Source: Spirochaetaceae bacterium
Lineage (GTDB): Bacteria; Spirochaetota; Spirochaetia; Treponematales; Treponemataceae
Assembly: GCA_031271875.1 (NCBI GenBank)
Contig: JAISVD010000234.1
Location: 1 to 6,631 of the forward strand
DNA: 6,631 nucleotides
Direction of reading: 5' to 3'
A program made the translations under genes and the position numbers. The notes below the pieces were generated by a model, which was given only the letters and a program-made list of their open reading frames with translations, was not told the origin of the DNA and did not search any database. Numbering within the stretch: the stretch's first letter is position 1; each line of letters begins with the position of its first letter. Shown here piece by piece: positions 1-5,396 of the stretch.

Positions 1-1
1 C

Positions 2-685
2 GCCCTCACCCATTTTGTGCTTGAAGAGGGGAGCGCAGTGCGTAAGCGCCTCGTTGCTGACCTTCTCGCGGCGGCCGCCGGTTTTGACGGTCTGCAGATA
101 GACTTTGAACTGGTTCCCGCTAGGGACGGCGGGGCGTTCCTCTCCTTCCTCGCGGAACTGCGGGCGGGACTGGGGGAGAAACTGTTTACTGCGGCCCTGC
201 CGGCGCGGCTCACTCCCCTCAAAGACGATGTATATGACTACGGGAAGATCGCGCCCCTGGTTGACCGGATACTGGTTATGGCCTATGACGAACACTGGTC
301 AACCAGCGAGCCGGGGCCCATAGCGTCGATGGACTGGTGCAGATCCGTCGCCGCCCACTCCCTCAAAACAATCGGGCCGGAAAAACTGATCCTGGGACTC
401 CCCTTCTACGGGCGCACCTGGGGGGACGTGAACACCTTCCGCGCCTTTTTTCATTCCGGAATCGAGCGGATACGGAGGGAAAACAATATCACCGAAATTA
501 CCCGTGAAAATGGCATCCCTACCTTCACCTACGAAATTCCCGTCACCGTAACGGTATACTATGAAGATGATCACTCCCTTTCCCTGCGGCTCGAAATGTA
601 CCGTTCCATGGGTGTATCCTCGGTGGGATTCTGGTGTCTCGGGCAGGAGAGTGAGACCATCTGGAGCCGTATCGGGCTGGATTAA
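2..685 (+). CDS. GH18 family glycoside hydrolase, C-terminal part (5' end outside window)
   Basis: The frame is open from base 2, so this is the last 227 residues of a longer protein; the GTG at 17 is in frame but is very unlikely to be the true start. Seen: FDGLQIDFE with the presumed catalytic acid Glu at visible residue 36 (the GH18 DGxxxDxE signature), VMAYDEHWS followed by EPGPIASMDW, the strand LILGLPFYGRTW, and near the end VGFWCLGQESETIW. This order (acidic strand, MxYD strand, LGLPFYG strand, terminal W strand) is that of a GH18 TIM barrel. The PGPIASMDW type resembles the YaaH/SleL-like bacterial branch, which cleaves peptidoglycan or chitin-like N-acetylglucosamine polymers, better than secreted chitinases. 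Substrate here is inferred only; any signal peptide or LysM domains would lie upstream. The first Asp of the usual DxDxE is Gln (residue 32). The gene converges on the aminotransferase remnant. Confidence 0.85.
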   Translation, partial: ALTHFVLEEGSAVRKRLVADLLAAAAGFDGLQIDFELVPARDGGAFLSFLAELRAGLGEKLFTAALPARLTPLKDDVYDYGKIAPLVDRILVMAYDEHWSTSEPGPIASMDWCRSVAAHSLKTIGPEKLILGLPFYGRTWGDVNTFRAFFHSGIERIRRENNITEITRENGIPTFTYEIPVTVTVYYEDDHSLSLRLEMYRSMGVSSVGFWCLGQESETIWSRIGLD

Positions 686-722
686 ATTCCATCACCGGTT
701 AGTTTTCAAACCGGACAGGATA

Positions 723-741
723 TGACAGGCTGTCAGTTTTT
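723..741 (+). terminator. possible weak Rho-independent terminator after the GH18 gene
   Basis: TGACA (723-727) and TGTCA (731-735) form a 5-bp stem with a GGC loop, followed by G and five T. A second small hairpin, CCGGTT (695-700) with AACCGG (709-714), lies just before it. The stem is short and it overlaps the stop codon of the convergent aminotransferase remnant, so the call is weak. Confidence 0.3.
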
Positions 742-1101
742 CCGTTCAACCATTCTCCGTATCTCCTCCCCGAGAATGCTCAGGCCCATCTCTACTTTCT
801 CATCCGGCATATTGGAAAAATTGATCCTCATGGTATGTTCATGCCCCCCATTGGGGAAGAAGGAGCCTCCGGGAACAAAGGCTACATTACGTTCAAGGTA
901 GCGGGTGAGCAGTTCCCTGGCGTTGATACTCTGCGGAAGTTCGATCCAGAGGAAGAGCCCTCCCTGAGGCCGGGTGAAGCGTACCCCCTCAGGCAGCTCC
1001 CGTTCCAGCGCCGAGATCGCCAGGTTTCTGCGCCTTCCGTAGACTTCGCGGATTTTGCGTATGTGGCTGTCGATTCTGAACCCGCCGCGCCCCTGATGCA
1101 C
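733..1101 (-). pseudogene. remnant of class I/II PLP aminotransferase (LysN/2-aminoadipate transaminase-like), C-terminal third only
   Basis: About 120 residues match the C-terminal small domain of fold-type I aminotransferases of the LysN/MocR-like branch: SHIRKIREVYGRRR, then GVRFTRPQGGLFLWIELP, NVAFVPGGSFFPNGG and MRINFSN. The Arg of MRINFS is the family's substrate alpha-carboxylate-binding residue. Full-length relatives are about 400 residues; the large domain with the PLP-binding Lys and the cofactor pocket is absent. Reading upstream on the minus strand, the frame meets a TGA at 1105-1107 only two codons before the in-frame GTG at 1099-1101. The other frames there show no recognisable aminotransferase sequence, and the nuclease start follows at 1165. 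I therefore read it as a 5'-deleted gene with the breakpoint near 1090-1140. The first residues (HQGRGGFRIDSH) are already a poor match. It could be expressed as a small protein but cannot be a transaminase by itself. Confidence 0.75.
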
Positions 1102-1164
1102 ACTTCAAAGATACGCTTCTCCCAGGAAACTGCGGAAAGGGAAAAGATATGTTATATTGTAAAA

Positions 1165-2001
1165 ATGAAAATCCGTACCCGGTTTTTTCTGACCGCCGTT
1201 GTGCTGTTTTTCTCGTTTTTTATACCCTCCTGGGGACAGAGCCGGAAATCAGCTCAGAGCCGGGAACCGGTTGCATCCGACTTCATCAGTGTTCCCCTCT
1301 GTCCTTCCGATACGGGACTTCCCGGCGACACCCATCAGATTGTGTTTTATGAGGGATTTTCCCTCTGTTACCGGGAATCCTATGAACAGGCCGAATGGGT
1401 TTCCTATTTTCTGACCAGGGAAAAGCTTGATGGCACAGCAATGCGGGCGGATAATTTCCGTTACGATCCGAATATAGATACCGGTTCCGCCGTTCCCGGG
1501 GATTACCGAGGTTCCGGTTATGACCGGGGGCACCTCGCCCCCGCTGCCGACATGGTTTTTTCGGAGCAGGTCATGGGGGAATCGTTTTTTATGAGCAATA
1601 TGAGCCCCCAGGATCCCTCATTCAACCGGGGAATATGGAACCGGCTGGAGGCTCTGGTCCGGCGGTGGGCGCTTACCCTGGGGTCTCTGTATGTCGTAAC
1701 CGGCCCGGTACTCGAAAGGGAGTGTTATCCGGTGATAGGGGATAACGAGATCGCCGTCCCGGAATACTTCTATAAGGTACTGCTCCATTATGACCCCGGG
1801 GAAACCTGGGGGATCGGATTTATCATTCCGAACAGGAAGTGTACGGTTTCGTCCTCCGCCGAGCTGCTTGAAACATTTGCCGTGACGATTGACGAAGTCG
1901 AGGAGCGGACGGGGATCGATTTTTTCTTTTTGCTGGATGAGGCCATTCAGGCCGGTTTCGAGGGGGAATGGGACGCCGCGTTCTGGCTTGCCCTCCCCTG
2001 A
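1165..2001 (+). CDS. secreted DNA/RNA non-specific endonuclease (NUC1/NucA family)
   Basis: A complete 278-residue protein. Residues 1-25 form a signal peptide: basic KIRTR, hydrophobic 7-20, likely cleavage after PSWG. The mature part has the NUC1 fold signature: AEWVSY (76-81), the DRGH motif (120-123, in YDRGHLAPAADM) with His123 the expected general base, and SNMSPQDPSFNRGIWNRLE (144-162). In that segment Asn154 is the expected Mg-binding Asn and Glu162 the following conserved acid. VVTGPV (177-182) is the usual core strand. Four Cys (46, 68, 187, 226) suit an exported protein. The family cuts single- and double-stranded DNA and RNA without sequence preference; outside the cell the likely role is digestion of environmental nucleic acid. 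An open frame runs upstream to 835, but that stretch is antisense to the aminotransferase remnant and the signal peptide fixes the start at the ATG at 1165. No good ribosome binding site is close (AAAGGG lies about 20 bases upstream); TATATT at 1153-1158 is a possible -10. Confidence 0.9.
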   Translation: MKIRTRFFLTAVVLFFSFFIPSWGQSRKSAQSREPVASDFISVPLCPSDTGLPGDTHQIVFYEGFSLCYRESYEQAEWVSYFLTREKLDGTAMRADNFRYDPNIDTGSAVPGDYRGSGYDRGHLAPAADMVFSEQVMGESFFMSNMSPQDPSFNRGIWNRLEALVRRWALTLGSLYVVTGPVLERECYPVIGDNEIAVPEYFYKVLLHYDPGETWGIGFIIPNRKCTVSSSAELLETFAVTIDEVEERTGIDFFFLLDEAIQAGFEGEWDAAFWLALP

Positions 2002-2022
2002 AACATCTATGAGAACAATATA

Positions 2023-2043
2023 CCTCGTCCCTTTAGGGCGAGG
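2023..2043 (+). terminator. hairpin between nuclease and pectinesterase-like gene, possible terminator
   Basis: CCTCGTCC (2023-2030) pairs with GGGCGAGG (2036-2043) in an 8-bp stem with one G-T pair and a 5-base loop. It sits 21 bases after the nuclease stop and about 40 bases before the next start. There is no clean T run after it (TTGCTGGTTT), so it may be a weak terminator or a leader hairpin of the next gene. Confidence 0.35.
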
Positions 2044-2071
2044 TTGCTGGTTTATGGATAATTGCTGTTGC

Positions 2072-2077
2072 GAGGAG
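2072..2077 (+). promoter_or_regulatory. ribosome binding site deciding the start at 2083
   Basis: GAGGAG lies five bases before the ATG at 2083. It favours that ATG over the in-frame TTG at 2062, which would otherwise add seven residues. Confidence 0.7.
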
Positions 2078-2082
2078 TTGGT

Positions 2083-3813
2083 ATGTATATTTTCCGTGAC
2101 ACCGGAGAGGCGGAAGCGGCGCTCACCGGCAGAGAGGCGGCGGTGACCGTGCTGTTCAGCGCCCGGGGATCCTATCAGCGGGGAGGATACGCGCCCTGGC
2201 CCCTTTTCGAGTGTCTGTGGCATACAGGAGACGGGGAGATCGCCCTCCGGCACAACAGGACAAACCAGATCAAATGCTCCGTGGGGCAGATCAACCTCGA
2301 TACAACGGCCTTCTCGGATATTTCCGTATGGCGGCAGTACAGGCTGGAACTTGTCAGGCTGAACAGCGCGGAGGCGGAGGTCACTGTTTCAATTGACGGT
2401 ACAGAAGTGTGGAAGAACCGCTGTCCGCCCGCAGATGACGGCAGTCAAGCAGCCTCAATTTCACTGCATCACCCGGAGGGAAGCCCGCCGCATGTGATGT
2501 TCGGCTATATCATAATCGTCCCGTCCCTGGGTGCGGCGGACGCCGCTGCCGTGGCGGAACAGTCCCTTGGGCGGATCGCTGCGGCGGCAGGGATCGATCC
2601 CTTTCTCTATCCCGCCGCCGATGAATCATGCTTTACTTTTGAGCCGCTGCCGCCTGTTCCCGATGCCGGCGCCTACGAAGGAGACGCCTGCCCCTTTACC
2701 GTCCTTCCCGGAGGGAAAGCCGACGTAGACCCGGAACTCCTTCCCTCCGGCGGCCGGGTACGGAAAGTACGCCGCCCGGCAGAAACGGGAGAGCCCTTTC
2801 CAGTCCCCGGCAAACACGGAAACGGCGTATCTGTGTTTGCCGGGGACTGGCCCGTTCCTGGAGAGGGTTTTCCCGGGACAGGGCCGGTTTTTTCTTCTGT
2901 CGCGGAAGCAGTGGAAGCGCTTCCGCCGGAGGGCGGGACCGTATATGCCGCTCCCGGTATATACACAGGGCCTCTGGATATTCCCGGTAAAAACGCTGCG
3001 CTTATCGGGTCTGATCCGTTTACCACGATCATTACCGGTTACGCAGCGCTGACAAACGGTATCAGGAGGAATGTCCTTGTCCGGGCGGGAAGTGACAGAG
3101 CAAGCGGGGACAGAGCTTGCTCTGATCCCGCTGCTCGCTCATTCCGGGCGGAAAATATAACCTTCTGGAACAAGGGTTCCCGCTGGAACACTTTCGTGGG
3201 TTACCCCGAACGGAGAGGGGCCGCCTTTGGGATGGAACAGGTATGCGGCGCCCTATTCAGGAACTGCCTCTTTCTGGGGGAACAGGATACCCTCTATCTC
3301 AGAAACGGGATCGCCCGTTTCGACACCTGTTATATAGAAGGGGATATCGATTTTATCTGCGGAGGCGCGACAGTCCTCTTCAACTGCTGCCATCTGCATA
3401 TACTGAACCACGTTCCCGCCTTTATCACTGCCGCCGCCCCTGTCAATGACTGCATCCCTCCGGAGCACCCCCTGTACGAAGCGCTCACCGGAAAGGTACG
3501 GGTTGAGGGGTTTCCGGGGCTGCAGGGGTTCATATTTCACCGCTGCCTGATTACCATGGACAGCGGCCTGAAGACCCCTGTCCATCTGGGCCGGGGCCCC
3601 TGGAGAAACGGCAGCGGACTTCCGGACGGGGTAAAGGAGGAGGTCCGCTCTTCCGTGACCTTTATCGACTGCGACTTCGGTACGGAGACGGAACCTTTTC
3701 TGATCGACCGGAACGAGCTCTGGTGTTCCATGGACGCTCCCATGGGCGATCCTGAAGAGGGTGGTGAACTGTACCGGGTGTACCGTTGCAGGGTAAACGG
3801 CGCTCCCCTGTAA
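2083..3813 (+). CDS. pectinesterase-like protein (CE8 fold) with an N-terminal beta-rich domain
   Basis: 576 residues from the ATG with a good GAGGAG. Residues 1 to about 150 are beta-rich (VTVLFSARGSY, YRLELVRL, VTVSIDGTEVW, MFGYIIIVPS) and look like a concanavalin/LamG-type sandwich, possibly carbohydrate binding; this is inference. A Gly/Pro-rich linker with little homology leads to a CE8 beta-helix from about 265: PVFSSVAEAVEALP, APGIYTGPLDIPGKNAALIG, ENITFWN, FLGEQDTLYL (catalytic Asp402), CYIEGDIDFICGG (nucleophile Asp423) and HLGRGPW (Arg504, Trp507). CE8 enzymes remove methyl esters from pectin galacturonate. Departures: the usual QAVAL oxyanion Gln is replaced by GAAFG (Gly379), DFIFG is DFICG, and LGRPW has one extra Gly. 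No signal peptide or lipobox is visible, so it is predicted cytoplasmic, unlike most pectinesterases, and may act on imported oligomers. Residues 337-352 look like an insertion encoded by a palindromic repeat. Activity on pectin is plausible but not certain. Confidence 0.8.
   Translation: MYIFRDTGEAEAALTGREAAVTVLFSARGSYQRGGYAPWPLFECLWHTGDGEIALRHNRTNQIKCSVGQINLDTTAFSDISVWRQYRLELVRLNSAEAEVTVSIDGTEVWKNRCPPADDGSQAASISLHHPEGSPPHVMFGYIIIVPSLGAADAAAVAEQSLGRIAAAAGIDPFLYPAADESCFTFEPLPPVPDAGAYEGDACPFTVLPGGKADVDPELLPSGGRVRKVRRPAETGEPFPVPGKHGNGVSVFAGDWPVPGEGFPGTGPVFSSVAEAVEALPPEGGTVYAAPGIYTGPLDIPGKNAALIGSDPFTTIITGYAALTNGIRRNVLVRAGSDRASGDRACSDPAARSFRAENITFWNKGSRWNTFVGYPERRGAAFGMEQVCGALFRNCLFLGEQDTLYLRNGIARFDTCYIEGDIDFICGGATVLFNCCHLHILNHVPAFITAAAPVNDCIPPEHPLYEALTGKVRVEGFPGLQGFIFHRCLITMDSGLKTPVHLGRGPWRNGSGLPDGVKEEVRSSVTFIDCDFGTETEPFLIDRNELWCSMDAPMGDPEEGGELYRVYRCRVNGAPL
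3088..3144. repeat. palindromic repeat inside the pectinesterase-like gene
   Basis: AGAGCAAGC (3097-3105) and GCTTGCTCT (3115-3123) form a perfect 9-bp inverted repeat with a 9-base loop. It extends outward imperfectly to GCGGGA and TCCCGC, and the segment 3088-3110 is also an imperfect inverted copy of 3125-3144. GACAGAGC occurs twice (3094-3101, 3109-3116). It encodes a Ser/Asp/Arg/Ala-rich stretch at a point where pectinesterases go directly from one beta-strand to the next. Confidence 0.55.
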
Positions 3814-3881
3814 GCTCTGTCCCTCTTTTGCCCCCGGCATTGCGTATTCCACTCCCGGCGCGGATCGGCTATTATACCTGT

Positions 3882-4379
3882 ATGTCCGGGGACAGAAAAA
3901 CAAATGTTATGCGTATTCTCGAAAAACATGAAATCCCCTACACCGTGACGTCCTGCCCGGTGGATGAAAACCACCTGGACGCGGTGACCTTCGCGGAGCG
4001 GCTCGGGCTGCCGCCGGAACAGGTGTTCAAGACTATTGTCATGCGGGATGAACAGAACGGGATATGTGTCTTCTGTGTACCGGGGAACAGCGAGGTAAGC
4101 CTGAAGAAGGCCCGGCAGCTTCCCGGTGTTTCCGGCAGGATCGCGCCGGTAAAGCAGAACGAGCTTCAGGCCGTGACCGGGTATATCCGCGGGGGCTGCT
4201 CCCCCATCGGTATGAAAAAAAACTATCCGACCTTTATAGACGAAACCGCCATACTCTTTGACACCATCTATGTCAGCGCCGGTGTCCGGGGCTTTCAAGT
4301 GGGCCTCAACCCCGGTGACCTGCTCCGTGCCGCCGGGGCCTCTTACGCCGACCTTACCGCAGAGCCTTCAGATTTCTGA
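3882..4379 (+). CDS. ybaK: YbaK/EbsC-family aminoacyl-tRNA deacylase (Cys-tRNA(Pro) type)
   Basis: 165 residues, the normal family length. The start is set by the family N-terminus (RKTNVMRILEKHEIPYTV, residues 5-22) preceded by MSGD; an in-frame ATG at 3909 would cut off the conserved KTN. Seen: VFKTIVM with Lys50 at the position of the essential Lys of Haemophilus YbaK, VPGNSEVSLKKA (67-77), GYIRGGCSPIGMKK (100-113, the strongest signature), TFIDETA (117-123) and VSAGVRGFQVGLNP (131-144). YbaK hydrolyses Cys mischarged onto tRNA(Pro) by prolyl-tRNA synthetase; it is a cytoplasmic trans-editing factor. The gene lies 68 bases after the pectinesterase-like gene, and no Shine-Dalgarno is obvious; TATTAT at 3870-3875 is a possible -10 that would give a leaderless or very short-leader mRNA. 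Its last 12 bases overlap tail-to-tail with the antitoxin gene on the other strand. Confidence 0.92.
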   Translation: MSGDRKTNVMRILEKHEIPYTVTSCPVDENHLDAVTFAERLGLPPEQVFKTIVMRDEQNGICVFCVPGNSEVSLKKARQLPGVSGRIAPVKQNELQAVTGYIRGGCSPIGMKKNYPTFIDETAILFDTIYVSAGVRGFQVGLNPGDLLRAAGASYADLTAEPSDF

Positions 4380-4661
4380 ACCATCAAGTATTACCGCCGC
4401 CGGAAAGTGTACCATGCCTGCAAATTCGTCCGCTGGTTCATTGAAATCGGCTGACATCGCAATTTTTCCTTCCCATCCTCCGAGTTTTGCATACTTTATC
4501 ACCGGTTTTGCTATTTCAAACGGAATCGCTTGCCGGTACACAACTTGATTGAGAAACACATTGATTGCGGTTGTCATATCCAGCCCTAAATCTGACAAAA
4601 CTGACTGGGCTTCCGCCTTTAATTCACTGTCTGTACGAATGTTTATGTTAGTCATAGACAT
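4368..4661 (-). CDS. RelB/DinJ-family antitoxin without a toxin partner
   Basis: 97 residues. The N-terminal half (MTNINIRTDSELKAEAQSVL, then LGLDMTTAINVFLNQVV and AIPFE) is the ribbon-helix-helix DNA-binding domain of RelB/DinJ antitoxins; LGGWEGKIAMSADFNEPADEF is the toxin-facing C-terminal segment common in this family. AGAGGAG (4676-4670 on this strand) lies 8 bases before the ATG at 4661. The adjacent ATG at 4655 is the alternative. Such antitoxins normally bind and neutralise a RelE/YafQ-type mRNA endonuclease encoded just downstream and repress their own operon. Here no toxin follows: the frame runs into the convergent ybaK gene. The last dozen or so residues after ADEF (ending DGSEI) go beyond the usual C-terminus and look like read-through into flanking DNA after loss of the original end. 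It is probably still made, as promoter, RBS and fold are intact. Confidence 0.8.
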   Translation of the reverse strand: MSMTNINIRTDSELKAEAQSVLSDLGLDMTTAINVFLNQVVYRQAIPFEIAKPVIKYAKLGGWEGKIAMSADFNEPADEFAGMVHFPAAVILDGSEI

Positions 4662-4677
4662 AGGCGTTTCTCCTCTC

Positions 4678-4722
4678 TTTACAATATATATAAACGTTAA
4701 TACATTGTGCGTATATTGTAAA
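4678..4722. repeat. 11-bp inverted repeat, candidate operator of the leftward antitoxin gene
   Basis: TTTACAATATA (4678-4688) and TATATTGTAAA (4712-4722) are perfect inverted copies 23 bases apart, directly upstream of the RBS of the leftward gene. TTTACA on the minus strand (4722-4717) could serve as a -35. RelB/DinJ proteins bind paired inverted sites in their own promoters, so an operator role is a reasonable inference. High A/T content makes chance repeats more likely here. Confidence 0.5.
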
Positions 4723-4869
4723 TATTTATTTTACCGGGCTTCAGCACAAATAACAGTAAATCATGATTGAGAACAGATGGCGCAGACGATTTACAAGCTG
4801 CGATTCGTGGACTTCAAGCCAATACATCTGTACCCCGTTTGATGTCCGTTGAGTTGTCATTCATTTGTA

Positions 4870-4908
4870 TTGATAATACTTGATAATAATACTATTTTAT
4901 AGTACAAT
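4870..4908 (+). promoter_or_regulatory. sigma70-type promoter of the rightward antitoxin gene, with a tandem second copy
   Basis: TTGATA (4880-4885) and TACAAT (4903-4908) are separated by exactly 17 bases, a near-consensus sigma70 promoter. Ten bases upstream is a second TTGATA (4870-4875) with TATTTT 17 bases on (4893-4898), from a direct duplication of TTGATAAT. ACTAT/ATAGT (4891-4895, 4899-4903) is a small inverted repeat overlapping both -10 boxes. The expected start is near 4915. Confidence 0.7.
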
Positions 4909-4920
4909 ATTAATACAAAA

Positions 4921-4959
4921 GAGGCAATTGCAAATCTAATCGAGTTTTGCAATTGCTTC
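4921..4959 (+). promoter_or_regulatory. twin-palindrome hairpin in the leader of the rightward antitoxin gene, candidate operator
   Basis: GCAATTGCAAA (4924-4934) and TTTGCAATTGC (4946-4956) are perfect inverted copies with an 11-base loop; three more pairs (one G-T) extend the stem to 14 bp. Each arm contains the self-palindrome GCAATTGC, with centres 25 bp apart. It lies just after the predicted transcription start and before the RBS. It can act as a DNA operator for a ribbon-helix-helix dimer pair or as an RNA hairpin. Confidence 0.6.
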
Positions 4960-4985
4960 AGAAAACTACATTTAGAGGTTGCTGT

Positions 4986-5258
4986 ATGGCTATGATTCAA
5001 GTCCGCATAGACGATAACATGAAATCCGCAGCTGATGCCCTTTTTTCCTCTCTCGGTCTTGACACCTCCACAGCGGTAAGAATGTTCATTGCCGCCGCCA
5101 TTGAGAATGACGGCATACCCTTTACGGTAAAACGATCCGGCAATCATAAACCAAACGCCCAACTCCGCGAAGCTATGGAAGATATACGATTAAAACGTAA
5201 TCTTCATGGGCCTTATGCGACCGCTGACGAAGCTGTGCAGTCTATGAGGGATGACTGA
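4986..5258 (+). CDS. RelB/DinJ-family antitoxin (DinJ-like, next to a YafQ stump)
   Basis: 90 residues from the ATG at 4986, with GAGG seven bases upstream. A longer frame opens at 4947 but its extra 13 residues read through the leader hairpin and do not fit the family. Residues 1-46 (MAMIQVRIDDNMKSAADALF, SLGLDTSTAVRMFIAAAIE, DGIPF) are a typical ribbon-helix-helix domain; the tail (LREAMEDIRLKRN, GPYATADEAVQSMRDD) is the toxin-wrapping part and ends normally. The protein appears intact. It should repress its own promoter and neutralise a YafQ/RelE-type ribosome-dependent endonuclease. Directly downstream only a stump of that toxin remains, so it may now be a free antitoxin able to neutralise a related toxin elsewhere, or just a relic. 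It is clearly different in sequence from the leftward antitoxin, so the two are not a recent duplication. Confidence 0.85.
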   Translation: MAMIQVRIDDNMKSAADALFSSLGLDTSTAVRMFIAAAIENDGIPFTVKRSGNHKPNAQLREAMEDIRLKRNLHGPYATADEAVQSMRDD

Positions 5259-5259
5259 A

Positions 5260-5382
5260 ATGCTCAGATTTAGAGAATGCCATATAGAACCGGATTGGCT
5301 CCTTGTTTATCAAATTTTTGAGGATGATCTCATTCTTGCATCTGCCGGTACGGAAACACACTCTGACCTTTTTGATGAATAG
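5260..5382 (+). pseudogene. truncated YafQ-type toxin, C-terminal half only
   Basis: Forty codons starting with ATG one base after the antitoxin stop, the normal spacing for a coupled toxin gene. The product reads MLRFRECHIEPDWLLVYQIF then DDLILASAGTETHSDLFDE. RECHIEPDW and THSDLF are hallmarks of the YafQ family: by analogy with E. coli YafQ (92 residues), His8, Asp12 and Trp13 match His63, Asp67 and Trp68, and His34 and Phe38 match His87 and Phe91. Missing are the first 50 or so residues, including the position of His50, and the RTGTH Arg (Arg83) is not kept (AGTETH). MLR may be the original N-terminus, joined in frame to the middle of the gene by an internal deletion. It is almost certainly inactive as a nuclease; whether the stump is made and binds the antitoxin is open. 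Confidence 0.75.
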
Positions 5383-5396
5383 ATTCAGAGCTGAGG

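Larger units (their letters stand above)
4662..4985. promoter_or_regulatory. divergent AT-rich regulatory region between the two antitoxin genes
   Basis: This 324-bp gene-free stretch is far richer in A/T than the genes outside the patch. It holds the leader of the leftward antitoxin with an 11-bp inverted repeat, a middle part (about 4740-4860) where I see nothing convincing, and the promoter, twin palindromes and RBS (GAGG at 4975-4978, 7 bases before the ATG) of the rightward antitoxin. Confidence 0.6.

Noticed and set aside
835..1164. Upstream in-frame extension of the nuclease by 110 codons
   Set aside because: It is antisense to the aminotransferase remnant, and the signal peptide beginning at 1165 marks the real start.
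3812..3823. Inverted 12-base copy of part of the palindrome at 3107-3118, taken as a second repeat copy
   Set aside because: A few 12-base matches are expected by chance in a window of this size counting both strands, so it is mentioned only as a hint.
3253..4298. Long minus-strand ORFs opposite the pectinesterase-like gene and ybaK
   Set aside because: Shadow frames of high-GC coding DNA; the plus-strand frames carry the conserved motifs.
4777..4842. Short ORF of 21 codons starting ATG GCG CAG in the divergent antitoxin region
   Set aside because: No convincing ribosome binding site, no recognisable family, and a length easily reached by chance.
4857..5162. Minus-strand ORF of 101 codons across the rightward antitoxin promoter and gene
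   Set aside because: Shadow of the antitoxin gene and its leader; no family resemblance and no start signal.
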